Source of the DNA: Pseudomonadota bacterium
GTDB lineage: Bacteria > Myxococcota_A > Polyangia > GCA-2747355
DNA: 12,158 nucleotides
Reading direction: 5' to 3'
Assembly (NCBI GenBank): GCA_016702545.1
Contig: JADJDT010000041.1
Coordinates: 1-12,158, forward strand
The notes beneath the pieces were generated by a model that was not told the DNA's origin, did not search any database, and worked only from the letters and a program-made list of their open reading frames with translations. Each line of letters opens with the position of its first letter. Position 1 is the first letter of the stretch. Below, in pieces: positions 6,566-12,158 of this stretch. The position numbers and the translations under genes are program-made.

Positions 6566-7484
6566 ATGCAAGCGCTGATCACCGGAGGGACGGGCCTGCT
6601 CGGCCGTGAGCTGCTCGCGCACCTGCAAGATGCCGTGGTCCTCAGCCGCGCTCCAGCTCGATGCAGCGGGACGCGCGGCGTCGGACGAGCCCTGCGCTGG
6701 GATCCCGCGGCTGAGCCCGCGCCGCTCGAGGGGCTGCAAGGCATCGACGTGGTGTTCAACCTCGCCGGCGAACCCGTGGCCGAGGGTCGTTGGACGGAGG
6801 AGAAAAAGCGCCGCATTCGGGACAGCCGGGTGATGGGCACCCGCAACCTGGTGGCTGGCCTGCGGGCGCTCGGTCGCCCACCCGCGGTGTTCGTCTCCGC
6901 CTCGGCCGTAGGCTACTACGGCGACCGCGGTGACGAGGAGCTCGGACGAGACCTCCACGGGCGGACGTGGCTTCCTCGCCGAGGTCTGCGCCGAGTGGGA
7001 GCGCGAGGCGCTGGCCGCCGAGGCGCTCGGCATCCGCGTGGTCTGCGTGCGCATCGGCATCGTCCTCGCCCAGGGCGGCGGGGCGCTGGCTCGCATGCTC
7101 ACGCCCTTCAAGCTGGGCGCGGGTGGCCGGCTCGGCAGCGGCAAGCAGTGGATGCCCTGGATTCACCTCGACGACGTGGTCGGCGTGCTCGTGCACGCCA
7201 GCCGAACCGCGGCCGTCCGCGGGGCCATCAACGCCGTGTCGCCGCACCCGGTGACCAACGCTGAGTTTACGAGGGTGCTGGGGCACGCGGTCCGCCGGCC
7301 TGCATTCCTCCCCGTGCCGAAGACCGCGCTCCGTATCGCCTTCGGCGAGCTGAGCGAGGTCTTGCTGGCCTCCCAGCGGGTGCTGCCGCGCGTCGCCGAG
7401 CGCACGGGCTACACGTTCAAACATCCGGCGCTCGATCGTGCGCTCGCGGCGGTGATGGCTGCGCCCGATCGAACGGCGGCGTGA
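6566..7484 (+). CDS. yfcH: TIGR01777 (YfcH) family epimerase/oxidoreductase, one frameshift
   Basis: This is a member of the extended SDR family TIGR01777, related to E. coli YfcH and plant SulA-like proteins; the substrate is unknown. ATG 6566 follows AGGAGG at ideal spacing. The N-terminal NAD(P) motif is TGGTGLLG (residues 6-13). Family stretches follow: NLAGEPVAEGRWTEEKKRRI, the active-site region SASAVGYYGDRG (Tyr117-Tyr118), then, after a frame change at 6944-6945 (one extra G), DETSTGGRGFLAEVCAEWE, LGAGGRLGSGKQWMPWIHLD and the DUF1731-type C-terminus VTNAEFTRVLG, LLASQRVLPRV and FKHPALDRAL. The stop TGA at 7482-7484 overlaps the GTG of the SRPBCC gene. Restored length is about 305 residues, normal for the family. 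TIGR01777 and SRPBCC genes are often adjacent or fused, which supports a shared pathway. Confidence 0.9.
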
Positions 7485-8002
7485 CGATGGCCATGGGACG
7501 ACTTCACCAGCTCTCTCGAACCCAGCTGGTGGGCAGACCGCTCCCGGAGGTCTTCGCCTTCTTCGCCGATGCGGCGATGCTGGAGGCGTTGACGCCGCCC
7601 TTTCTCCACTTTCGCATCCTCACGCCGATGCCGATCGAGCTGGGTACGGGCGCGCGGCTCGATTACCAGCTGTCGCTCTTCGGCCTCCCGCTGCGGTGGC
7701 GCACCCGCATCACGGACTGGCAGCCCGGGAGGCGCTTCGTCGACGAGCAGGAGGCTGGCCCTTATGCGCTCTGGCGGCACACGCACGAGTTCGAGGCGCG
7801 CGGAACGTCCACGTTGATGCGCGATGTGGTGGACTACTTGGAGCCGCTCGGCCCCGTCGGCCAGGTCGCGCACATCCTTTTCGTCCGCCGCACCCTCGAC
7901 CGCATCTTCGACTTCAGGCGCGATGCGATCGCGCGCCTGCTCCCAGGGGCCGAGGGGCCACACCAACCGGAGACCGGGGCCCGACGGGCCCACCCGGGTT
8001 GA
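7481..8002 (+). CDS. SRPBCC (START/Bet v1-like) protein paired with YfcH
   Basis: This is a lipid- or hydrophobic-ligand-binding fold protein, in databases often labelled SRPBCC or, by fusion with YfcH-like domains, 'cell division inhibitor'. GTG 7481 overlaps the preceding TGA (GTGA), and ATG codons at 7487 and 7493 are equally possible. The protein shows the family sequence throughout: PLPEVFAFFADAAMLEALTP, LHFRILTPMPIELGTGARLD, LPLRWRTRITDWQPGRRFVD, AGPYALWRHTHEF and the C-terminal helix HILFVRRTLDRIFDFRRDAI. The normal family end is near residue 155. The last 17 or so residues (from AEGPHQ) run into the first copy of a 30-base duplication that contains the stop codon, so the end may have been altered. 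It is co-transcribed with the TIGR01777 gene. Confidence 0.88.
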   Translation: MTMAMGRLHQLSRTQLVGRPLPEVFAFFADAAMLEALTPPFLHFRILTPMPIELGTGARLDYQLSLFGLPLRWRTRITDWQPGRRFVDEQEAGPYALWRHTHEFEARGTSTLMRDVVDYLEPLGPVGQVAHILFVRRTLDRIFDFRRDAIARLLPGAEGPHQPETGARRAHPG

Positions 8003-8045
8003 TGCAGCGGCTCGCGGCCCGACGGGGCCACCCGGGTTGGTGCAG
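7978..8045. repeat. Direct duplication of a 30-base unit (28/30 identical)
   Basis: The 30 bases at 7978-8007 and 8016-8045 match at 28 positions and are separated by eight bases (period 38). Both contain GACGGG, CACCCGGGTT and TGCAG. The first copy carries the stop codon of the SRPBCC gene. The second copy holds a GTG that could start a short ORF ahead of the Fic gene. The segment before it (about 7946-7970) is loosely similar. No transposase or terminal inverted repeats are seen. Confidence 0.7.
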
Positions 8046-8210
8046 AGTGCGGCCACGCATGGCCGGCGGCAACAGGCCGACATCGTGTTCGACGAGATCG
8101 GCCTGGAGAACGCGATTGCCGAGAACCCGGAGCTGCTCGAGCCCCTGCCGGATGGTGCTGCGCAAGCTGCAGGGGAGGAAGGGCGCGCGCAGCAAGGGCT
8201 CGACTCCTGA
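8040..8210 (+). CDS. Possible small ORF overlapping the Fic start
   Basis: An open frame from GTG 8040 to TGA 8208-8210 encodes about 56 residues, including DIVFDEIGLENAIAENPELL and an acidic, Ala/Gly-rich tail. Its TGA overlaps the Fic ATG at 8210 (TGATG), an arrangement that permits coupled translation. It matches no family I recognise; in particular it lacks the (S/T)xxxE(G/N) motif of Fic antitoxins. It may instead be the degraded N-terminal part of the Fic gene read in another frame. Confidence 0.25.
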   Translation: MQSAATHGRRQQADIVFDEIGLENAIAENPELLEPLPDGAAQAAGEEGRAQQGLDS

Positions 8211-9112
8211 TGGACCTGTTCGCCTTCGAGGCTGCAGGCAAGGCCGAGTCATCCGAGACCGATGACGTGCAGGGGGTCTGCAACTACCTCGACGCCATCG
8301 CCTATGCGCGCAAGCAGCTGAAGTCGCCCAAGGGCCTGCCGCTCTCGGTTCGGGTCCTTTGCGAGACTCACCGACGCCTCGCGAAGGGCGTGCGTGGCGC
8401 CGAGAAGAGCCCCGGAGAGGTCCGCCGCAGCCAGAACTGGATCGGGCGCACCCGTCCGGGCAACGCGGCCTACGTCCCACCGCCGCCGCACGCGGTGGGT
8501 GAGCTTCTGGCCGGGCTCGAGCGCTTCATCCACGGCGAGAGAGACCTGCCGCCGCTGATCCGGGCAGGGCTGTGCCATGCGCAGTTCGAGACTATCCACC
8601 CCTTTCTCGACGGCAACGGCCGCATCGGCCGCCTGCTCATCGCGCTTCTCTTCGAGCACTGGAAGCTGCTGCGTGAGCCGCTCCTGTACCTGAGCCTCTT
8701 CTTCAAGCAGCGCCGCGCCGAGTACTACCGGCGCCTCGACGGCGTCCGCGGCCAGGGGGATTTCAAGGGCTGGCTCGCGTTCTTCCTCGAGGGCACGGCC
8801 GTAGTCGCCGAGGAAGCGGTCGGCACGATCCAGGACCTCTTCAGCCTGATCACGTCCGACCGCGCCAAGGTGCTGCGTGTGAAGACGTCTTCGGTCATGG
8901 CCGCGCGCCTCTTCGAGCTTCTGCCCGAGCATCCGATCGTGACCATCGGCCGGGTGGTCGATCTTCTCTCGACCACCAAGCCCACGGCGAACAAGGCCGT
9001 GAACGCACTCGTCGATGCCGGGGTGCTCGTCGAGACCACGGGCCGCCGGCGCGACCGCACCTTCGGCTACGCCGCATACCTGGACCGGCTGCGGACCGGG
9101 ACGGAGATCTAG
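8210..9112 (+). CDS. fic: Fic domain protein (AMPylase type), N-terminally short
   Basis: Fic proteins transfer AMP, or less often another nucleotide group, onto Ser/Thr/Tyr of target proteins. The catalytic motif HPFLDGNGRIGR is complete at residues 130-141 (His130, Asn136, Arg138), preceded by QFETI and the flap-like region around NWIGRTRPGNAAYVPPP. Residues 225-300 form a winged-helix C-terminus (IGRVVDLLSTTKPTANKAVN, ALVDAGVLVETTGRRRDRTF), as in the common Fic-wHTH architecture. Class II relatives begin with 60-90 further residues (Fic_N) bearing the inhibitory motif SxxxEG just before 'DLFxFEAAG'. Here the protein starts exactly at MDLFAFEAAG, ATG 8210 has no Shine-Dalgarno sequence, and the bases before it read ARSKGSTP in frame +2 of the region, with no Glu. 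So the inhibitory helix is lost, or hidden by an indel or deletion. The rest of the frame is intact. Confidence 0.88.
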   Translation: MDLFAFEAAGKAESSETDDVQGVCNYLDAIAYARKQLKSPKGLPLSVRVLCETHRRLAKGVRGAEKSPGEVRRSQNWIGRTRPGNAAYVPPPPHAVGELLAGLERFIHGERDLPPLIRAGLCHAQFETIHPFLDGNGRIGRLLIALLFEHWKLLREPLLYLSLFFKQRRAEYYRRLDGVRGQGDFKGWLAFFLEGTAVVAEEAVGTIQDLFSLITSDRAKVLRVKTSSVMAARLFELLPEHPIVTIGRVVDLLSTTKPTANKAVNALVDAGVLVETTGRRRDRTFGYAAYLDRLRTGTEI

Positions 9113-9518
9113 TCGTCTGCAATGAGCGCGATGAACGAGTTGATCGCCGGCATGGCGCAAGGGCGGGAGTGGAGCGCGATGGGCGATGGCGACGCAGTGC
9201 GGGACCCGGCCCCCCGACCTCCGCCGCCGCTCACGTCCAGTGCGAGCTTCACGACCCAGTCGGCGGGCGCCCACCGTGGGGCGTCGTGGCGAGCCCCCGT
9301 GCGAGAAATTGGTCGAGGCTTTCGCTGATAGTTGCGCGAGGAACTATCGTACTGTTCCGTGCTGATGCCGACCTCGCGCAGTCCCAGACCCCGGAGACCC
9401 TCGGCAAGACGCTCGGCGGGATCCGCGCGGCCGAGCACCGTCGTTCCGGACGGCACCGTCGTCCCGGCCGACCTGGTGCAACACTTCGCGCGGCTTGCGA
9501 GGCGCCTCCCGGGGGACG
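9113..9518. other. About 400 bases without a secure gene
   Basis: No gene is convincing. On the minus strand, two neighbouring frames carry plausible protein-like text: DPAERLAEGLRGLGLREVGI and STEQYDSSSRNYQ at about 9430-9330, then SESLDQFLARGLATTPHGG at about 9328-9270 in a shifted frame. This could be one frameshifted small gene or chance. A near-exact 14-base direct repeat (CACCGTCGTTCCGG at 9436-9449; 13/14 at 9454-9467) is also present. No terminator is seen after fic. Confidence 0.4.
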
Positions 9519-10124
9519 GTGAGCGATCGCTCTGCTCAGCGCGCGTAACCTCCCGCGGCCACCGCTGCGGCTCACCACCGACCGGCTGCAGATCGACCTC
9601 GGCGTGCACCTCTACGAGTCGTTCCCCGTCGACCTGACCCTGTGGTCTGCCGACAAGGAGACCTTCGCGGCGTTGGGTCTGCTCGTCCTCTCGGTGGTCT
9701 TTCAGCAGCGGATCGATCGCGTGGTGGTCGAGCTGGTACACCCGCTCTCGAAGGTGCGCCAGCTCGTGATCGAGGGCGTGTGCCCGCGGCTCGACGCCAT
9801 CGACGGCTACGCCACGAGGCCCTACGCCTATCGCTACCAGCCGCGCCTGCCGCACCGGCATCCGTGGTACCGAGCGGGATCGACCCACGGCACCTGCCGC
9901 GCTTCGCCCTCACGGGGCTGAGCGATCGCGCGCGCGACACCCTCTGCGGCTTCGGGTCGGACCACGGCGCCGTGCACCTCGCGGGCCTGCTCCTCGACTT
10001 CAGCCGGGCGGCGCAGATCGAAACCGTGCTCGCGCTCGAAGCCGAGCCCGGTTACCGCGGCGTGGCTCCCGCGAGCGCCGAGGCGACCTTCCTGCTCCCC
10101 GGAGGGTTTGGCTGGGTCGCCTAG
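9519..10124 (+). CDS. Unknown protein, frameshifted
   Basis: I do not recognise the family. The best-supported part reads LTTDRLQIDLGVHLYESFPV, TLWSADKETFAALGLLVLSV, RIDRVVVELVHPLSKVRQLV and GYATRPYAYRYQPRLPHRHP from about 9550 to 9866. A missing G in the GG at 9865-9866 shifts the frame, and it continues PSGIDPRHLPRFALTGLSDR, ARDTLCGFGSDHGAVHLAGL, LLDFSRAAQIETVLALEAEP and ends FLLPGGFGWVA with TAG at 10122-10124. Both halves have sensible hydrophobic/polar alternation and are best read as one soluble protein of about 190-200 residues. The start is uncertain: GTG 9519 follows GGGGGAC and gives MSDRSAQRA but meets TAA at 9546 unless another shift is assumed; GTG 9604 lies within the conserved-looking part. 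No signal peptide or catalytic motif is evident. Confidence 0.55.
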
Positions 10125-10355
10125 GGCGCGCCGCTAGCGCGGGCTGCGAGCCATGGGCGGAGCCAGCGGTGGTACCGAGCCCGCGCGGCGCGGACCCGAC
10201 CGGGACCCGACCCCGGAACCCCGCGGAACCCCACGTGCGGCCGGCGCACACCGACTTCGTGGATTTGATCGAGCCGGGCGTACCGGCGAGCTTCGACCAC
10301 TAGGAGCTGGGGATCCGCGAGCTGGGGGCCTCGATGCACCCGCACTGATCGTCCT
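10125..10355. other. GC-rich spacer with a possible gene remnant (10202-10348)
   Basis: This lies between a plus-strand gene and the convergent TauE operon. One plus-strand frame reads PAHTDFVDLIEPGVPASFDH, then TAG (10301-10303), then ELGIRELGASMHPH and TGA (10346-10348). The text on both sides of the TAG looks like one protein C-terminus with a Tyr codon changed to stop. No start or family is recognised. Short tandem words occur just upstream: GACCCGAC at 10193 and 10204, and GGAACCCC at 10215 and 10225. There is no clear terminator. Confidence 0.35.
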
Positions 10356-11144
10356 TCAGATGACCCCGAGTCCGAGCAGCAGAGCGATGAGCAACAGGAG
10401 AGCCCCGGTGATCCGCTGCACCGTCGCCATGGTGATCTTGTGCAGGATCCGCTTGCCGAGGATCACCCCGGCGAAGGCGGCCAACGCACCGACCGCGATC
10501 AGCGCGCCCTCGCGGCTCTTGGCCAGGTCGGTGAGACGTGCACCGAACAGGATCGCTGCGTAAGCCGAGATCCGAACCAGGTCCACCAGGAGCCCGATGA
10601 CCGCGTTGGTGCCGACGAAGGCCTGGGGCGACATGAGGACCTTGGCCAGAAACGCGGAGCGCAGCGCGCCCTGGTGCCCCGACAGGCCGCCGAAGAAGCC
10701 CGAGAGCGCACCGCCGAACGGCAAGAGTCGGCGGTCGAACTCCAGCTGCTCGAAGCGCGGGTGAAGCTCGAGCACGGCGAAACTGGCCATCAGCACCGCC
10801 ATGGCCAGCTTGAGCGGAGTGACGACCGCCTGCTTACCAAGGAGTGAGTAGGTCCAGAGTTCCGGCATGCCGGACAGGAGCTTCAGCACGTAGACCCCGG
10901 CGAGGGCCGCGATGATCGCCGGCAATCCAAAACGCAGCACGAGCTTGAAGTCGGCCAGCTTGCCGAGCAGCCCGGCCTTGAGCACGTTGTTTGCGCCATG
11001 CACGAGCGCCGTTGCTGCGACCGCCAGCTCGACGGGAAGGAACAACGCGAAGACCGGCAGGAGCAGCGTGCCCAGCCCGAAGCCCGAAAACATGGTCAGG
11101 CCCGAGGCGAGCAGCGCGGTGAGGGCGACGACGACGAAGGCCAT
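10356..11144 (-). CDS. TSUP/TauE-SafE family membrane permease
   Basis: This is a sulfite exporter TauE/SafE (TSUP) family protein of 262 residues. Such proteins export or import small organosulfur or sulfur-oxyanion compounds; the substrate here is unknown. The start ATG 11144 follows GAGGAG, which lies inside the end of the DoxX gene three bases away. The sequence shows about eight membrane segments in two halves, with the family's glycine-rich repeats: SGLTMFSGFGLGTLLLPVFA in the first half and PFGGALSGFFGGLSGHQGA in the second. These two 'G-x-G' stretches are the conserved TSUP core. It closes the four-gene minus-strand operon. The frame is intact and full length. Confidence 0.9.
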   Translation of the reverse strand: MAFVVVALTALLASGLTMFSGFGLGTLLLPVFALFLPVELAVAATALVHGANNVLKAGLLGKLADFKLVLRFGLPAIIAALAGVYVLKLLSGMPELWTYSLLGKQAVVTPLKLAMAVLMASFAVLELHPRFEQLEFDRRLLPFGGALSGFFGGLSGHQGALRSAFLAKVLMSPQAFVGTNAVIGLLVDLVRISAYAAILFGARLTDLAKSREGALIAVGALAAFAGVILGKRILHKITMATVQRITGALLLLIALLLGLGVI

Positions 11145-11147
11145 GTT

Positions 11148-11624
11148 CTATCTCCTCGCCGTGATGCGGGCATCGAACGACCATGGGCCGGCCCCGACGA
11201 CGAGCAGGAAGAGAGCGCCGAGCAGCATCGCCAGGTCGGTCCTGCTCTCGTGAACCATGCTCCAGAAGCCGTAGGACGGCGGGTTCCCGAGGCTGAAGCC
11301 CCAGAAGCCGTGGCCGAGGAGGATGGGGAGCTTGGTGGACACCAGCGCGACCACCATCGTCAGAACGAGAGGGACGGCGGCGAGGCGCGTCAGCAGACCG
11401 GCCAGCACGAGGGCGCCGCACAGGACCTCGACGCTGCCCACAAAGGGGCCCATGACGTCTGACCACGGGAGGCCGATCTTCGCCATGCGTCCGGCGCCGA
11501 GGGCTTCCGGAAGGAGCAACTTCTGGATCCCTTCGGAGAGGAAGATCCAACCCACGGAGGTGCGCACGAGCAGCGTCGCCGCGGGCGCTCGGGTGGTCAT
11601 CAGTCCCTTCAGCTTGTCGAGCAT
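11148..11624 (-). CDS. DoxX family membrane protein
   Basis: This is a four-helix inner-membrane protein of the DoxX family, 158 residues. DoxX-type proteins are linked to quinone or thiol redox chemistry and membrane redox complexes, but the activity of most is unknown. ATG 11624 has AAAGGAG eight bases upstream. Visible features: RTSVGWIFLSEGIQKLLLPE as the first helix with the typical GxxF..G.QK pattern, then FVGSVEVLCGALVLAGLLTR, PLVLTMVVALVSTKLPILL and a last helix DLAMLLGALFLLVVGAGPWS. Its start overlaps the preceding gene by 16 bases and the TauE gene follows after three bases, so translation is probably coupled. Confidence 0.9.
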   Translation of the reverse strand: MLDKLKGLMTTRAPAATLLVRTSVGWIFLSEGIQKLLLPEALGAGRMAKIGLPWSDVMGPFVGSVEVLCGALVLAGLLTRLAAVPLVLTMVVALVSTKLPILLGHGFWGFSLGNPPSYGFWSMVHESRTDLAMLLGALFLLVVGAGPWSFDARITARR

Positions 11625-11929
11625 CGACCGCGCTCCTTTCTCGGCAGGAATTCACCCCAGACGGCGATCTTGGCAGCCGACTTGGCCAGGTGAGGCACCG
11701 CGACAACCGGTGCAGCGCCGGTAGCGGCGGCGAGCAGAAGCGAGCGCAGGCCGGTCCGGTGTCCCGCGAGATAGCCGACGCCGGCGATGGCGGCCCAGAC
11801 AGCGAGCGGAATCAGCACCAGGAACCAGAGCGATTCGAACCCACCGAAGGACACCGCCGGCGCAAGCGCGGTGAGCCGCTCGGGGACGAAGTGGAACGCC
11901 TTGCCCCGCCACTTCACCTCGCCGACCAC
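11609..11929 (-). CDS. Small membrane protein between class D beta-lactamase and DoxX
   Basis: The product is up to 106 residues from GTG 11929; GTG 11917, whose GTG overlaps the TGA of the upstream gene, is an alternative. No family is recognised. After an N-terminal polar segment (VKWRGKAFHFVPERLTAL) comes a long hydrophobic helix (ESLWFLVLIPLAVWAAIAGV), a second weaker one (LRSLLLAAATGAAPVVAV) and a basic tail. It overlaps both neighbours by 16 bases, so it is part of the operon. It could be an accessory to DoxX; this is inference. Confidence 0.65.
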   Translation of the reverse strand: MVGEVKWRGKAFHFVPERLTALAPAVSFGGFESLWFLVLIPLAVWAAIAGVGYLAGHRTGLRSLLLAAATGAAPVVAVPHLAKSAAKIAVWGEFLPRKERGRCSTS

Positions 11930-12158
11930 TTCGTGGGCGACAGGGCCTTCTCTCCCGGCCCGAGGAGAACGCGGGCCCGCGCGAGCAGCGCCCGGGTGAT
12001 GCTCCTCCTTACCGGAATCAGCCTGGCCATCTCCGCATCGACGTCAGCGTCGGCGCGGCCTCGGACCAGGGTGGCGTAGATCCACCGATGCCCTTCGCGC
12101 TCCGCGTAGCCCACGAGCCAACCGATGGCTCGCCCGTCCTGCGAGCCGAGGCCGGTCT
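11914..12158 (-). CDS. Class D beta-lactamase family protein (C-terminal part)
   Basis: Only the last 80 or so residues are in the window; the gene enters from beyond the right edge. The first complete codons read TGLGSQDGRAIGWLVGYAE, and the two bases before them (AG) fit a Lys codon, giving the conserved KTG box of serine beta-lactamases and penicillin-binding proteins. IGWLVGYAEREGHRWIYATL and LIPVRRSITRALLARARVL match the last strands and helix of OXA-type (class D) enzymes. The N-terminal SxxK and the SxV box are outside the window, so activity cannot be judged. Chromosomal class D relatives in environmental bacteria are common and need not confer resistance. It is the first visible gene of the overlapping operon with DoxX and TauE. 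Confidence 0.8.
   Translation of the reverse strand, partial: TGLGSQDGRAIGWLVGYAEREGHRWIYATLVRGRADADVDAEMARLIPVRRSITRALLARARVLLGPGEKALSPTKWSAR

Noticed and set aside
672..7000. Programmed ribosomal frameshifting to explain the broken genes
   Set aside because: So many unrelated genes with shifts in both directions and no common slippery heptamer plus downstream structure cannot be a regulated mechanism.
8249..9274. 341-codon minus-strand frame
   Set aside because: It is antisense to the Fic gene, with no motif; the Fic catalytic motif fixes the plus strand as coding.
9572..9940. Minus-strand Arg/Gly-rich frame
   Set aside because: It is antisense to the better-formed protein text of the plus strand at 9550-9920.
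9863..10179. GTGGTACCGAGC shared between about 9864 and 10170 as a repeat element
   Set aside because: The match is only 12 bases with no extended similarity and is likely chance.
10301..10303. Recoded TAG (pyrrolysine) in the fragment before the TauE gene
   Set aside because: No pyl genes are in view and a single base change or error is simpler.
10834..11706. 290-codon minus-strand frame
   Set aside because: It is a shadow of the DoxX and TauE genes, whose membrane-protein sequences are clearly the real ones.

Overview
The window is a very GC-rich bacterial sequence: sampled lines run from about 58% GC in a central island to about 78% in the most GC-rich genes. Gene content and codon style suggest a myxobacterium-like (Myxococcota or 'deltaproteobacterial') genome. 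That placement is an inference; there is no rRNA, tRNA or marker gene here to confirm it.

Layout. (1) 1-1605: a promoter-preceded AAA ATPase of the DUF4143 type, broken by frameshifts and bracketed by copies of the 11-mer GAGGACCCCGC. (2) 1606-2290, minus strand: a VapBC toxin-antitoxin pair, both genes frameshifted. (3) 2326-3730: a lower-GC accessory island with an A+T-rich patch, a cluster of eight GGGACTC repeats, an orphan protein with a possible Cys-His-Asp papain-like triad, and about 580 bases without a convincing gene. (4) 3731-6325, minus strand: a tightly packed apparent operon of a lipocalin lipoprotein (Blc type), a YbjT-like short-chain dehydrogenase, a CPBP intramembrane protease and a small unknown protein. 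(5) 6566-8002, plus strand, divergent from it: a TIGR01777/YfcH-family oxidoreductase overlapping an SRPBCC protein. (6) 8040-9112: a Fic protein with an intact catalytic motif but no N-terminal inhibitory region, next to a 30-base duplication. (7) 9113-10355: a poorly resolved stretch with one frameshifted unknown gene and gene fragments. (8) 10356-12158, minus strand: a clean, overlapping four-gene operon of class D beta-lactamase (cut by the window end), a small membrane protein, DoxX and a TauE/TSUP permease.

The most biologically coherent part is 3.7-8.0 kb. Blc lipocalin, a YbjT-type SDR, a TIGR01777 oxidoreductase and an SRPBCC protein recur together in light- or singlet-oxygen-responsive membrane-stress clusters (ChrR/RpoE or LitR/CarH type). 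Here they sit back to back around one intergenic region, but no regulator or photolyase is visible. A second theme is that eight genes between 134 and 10124 carry one or more small indels that break otherwise well-conserved reading frames, while 10356-12158 is clean. Indel errors in the assembly explain this better than gene decay, and anyone using these gene models should allow for it.
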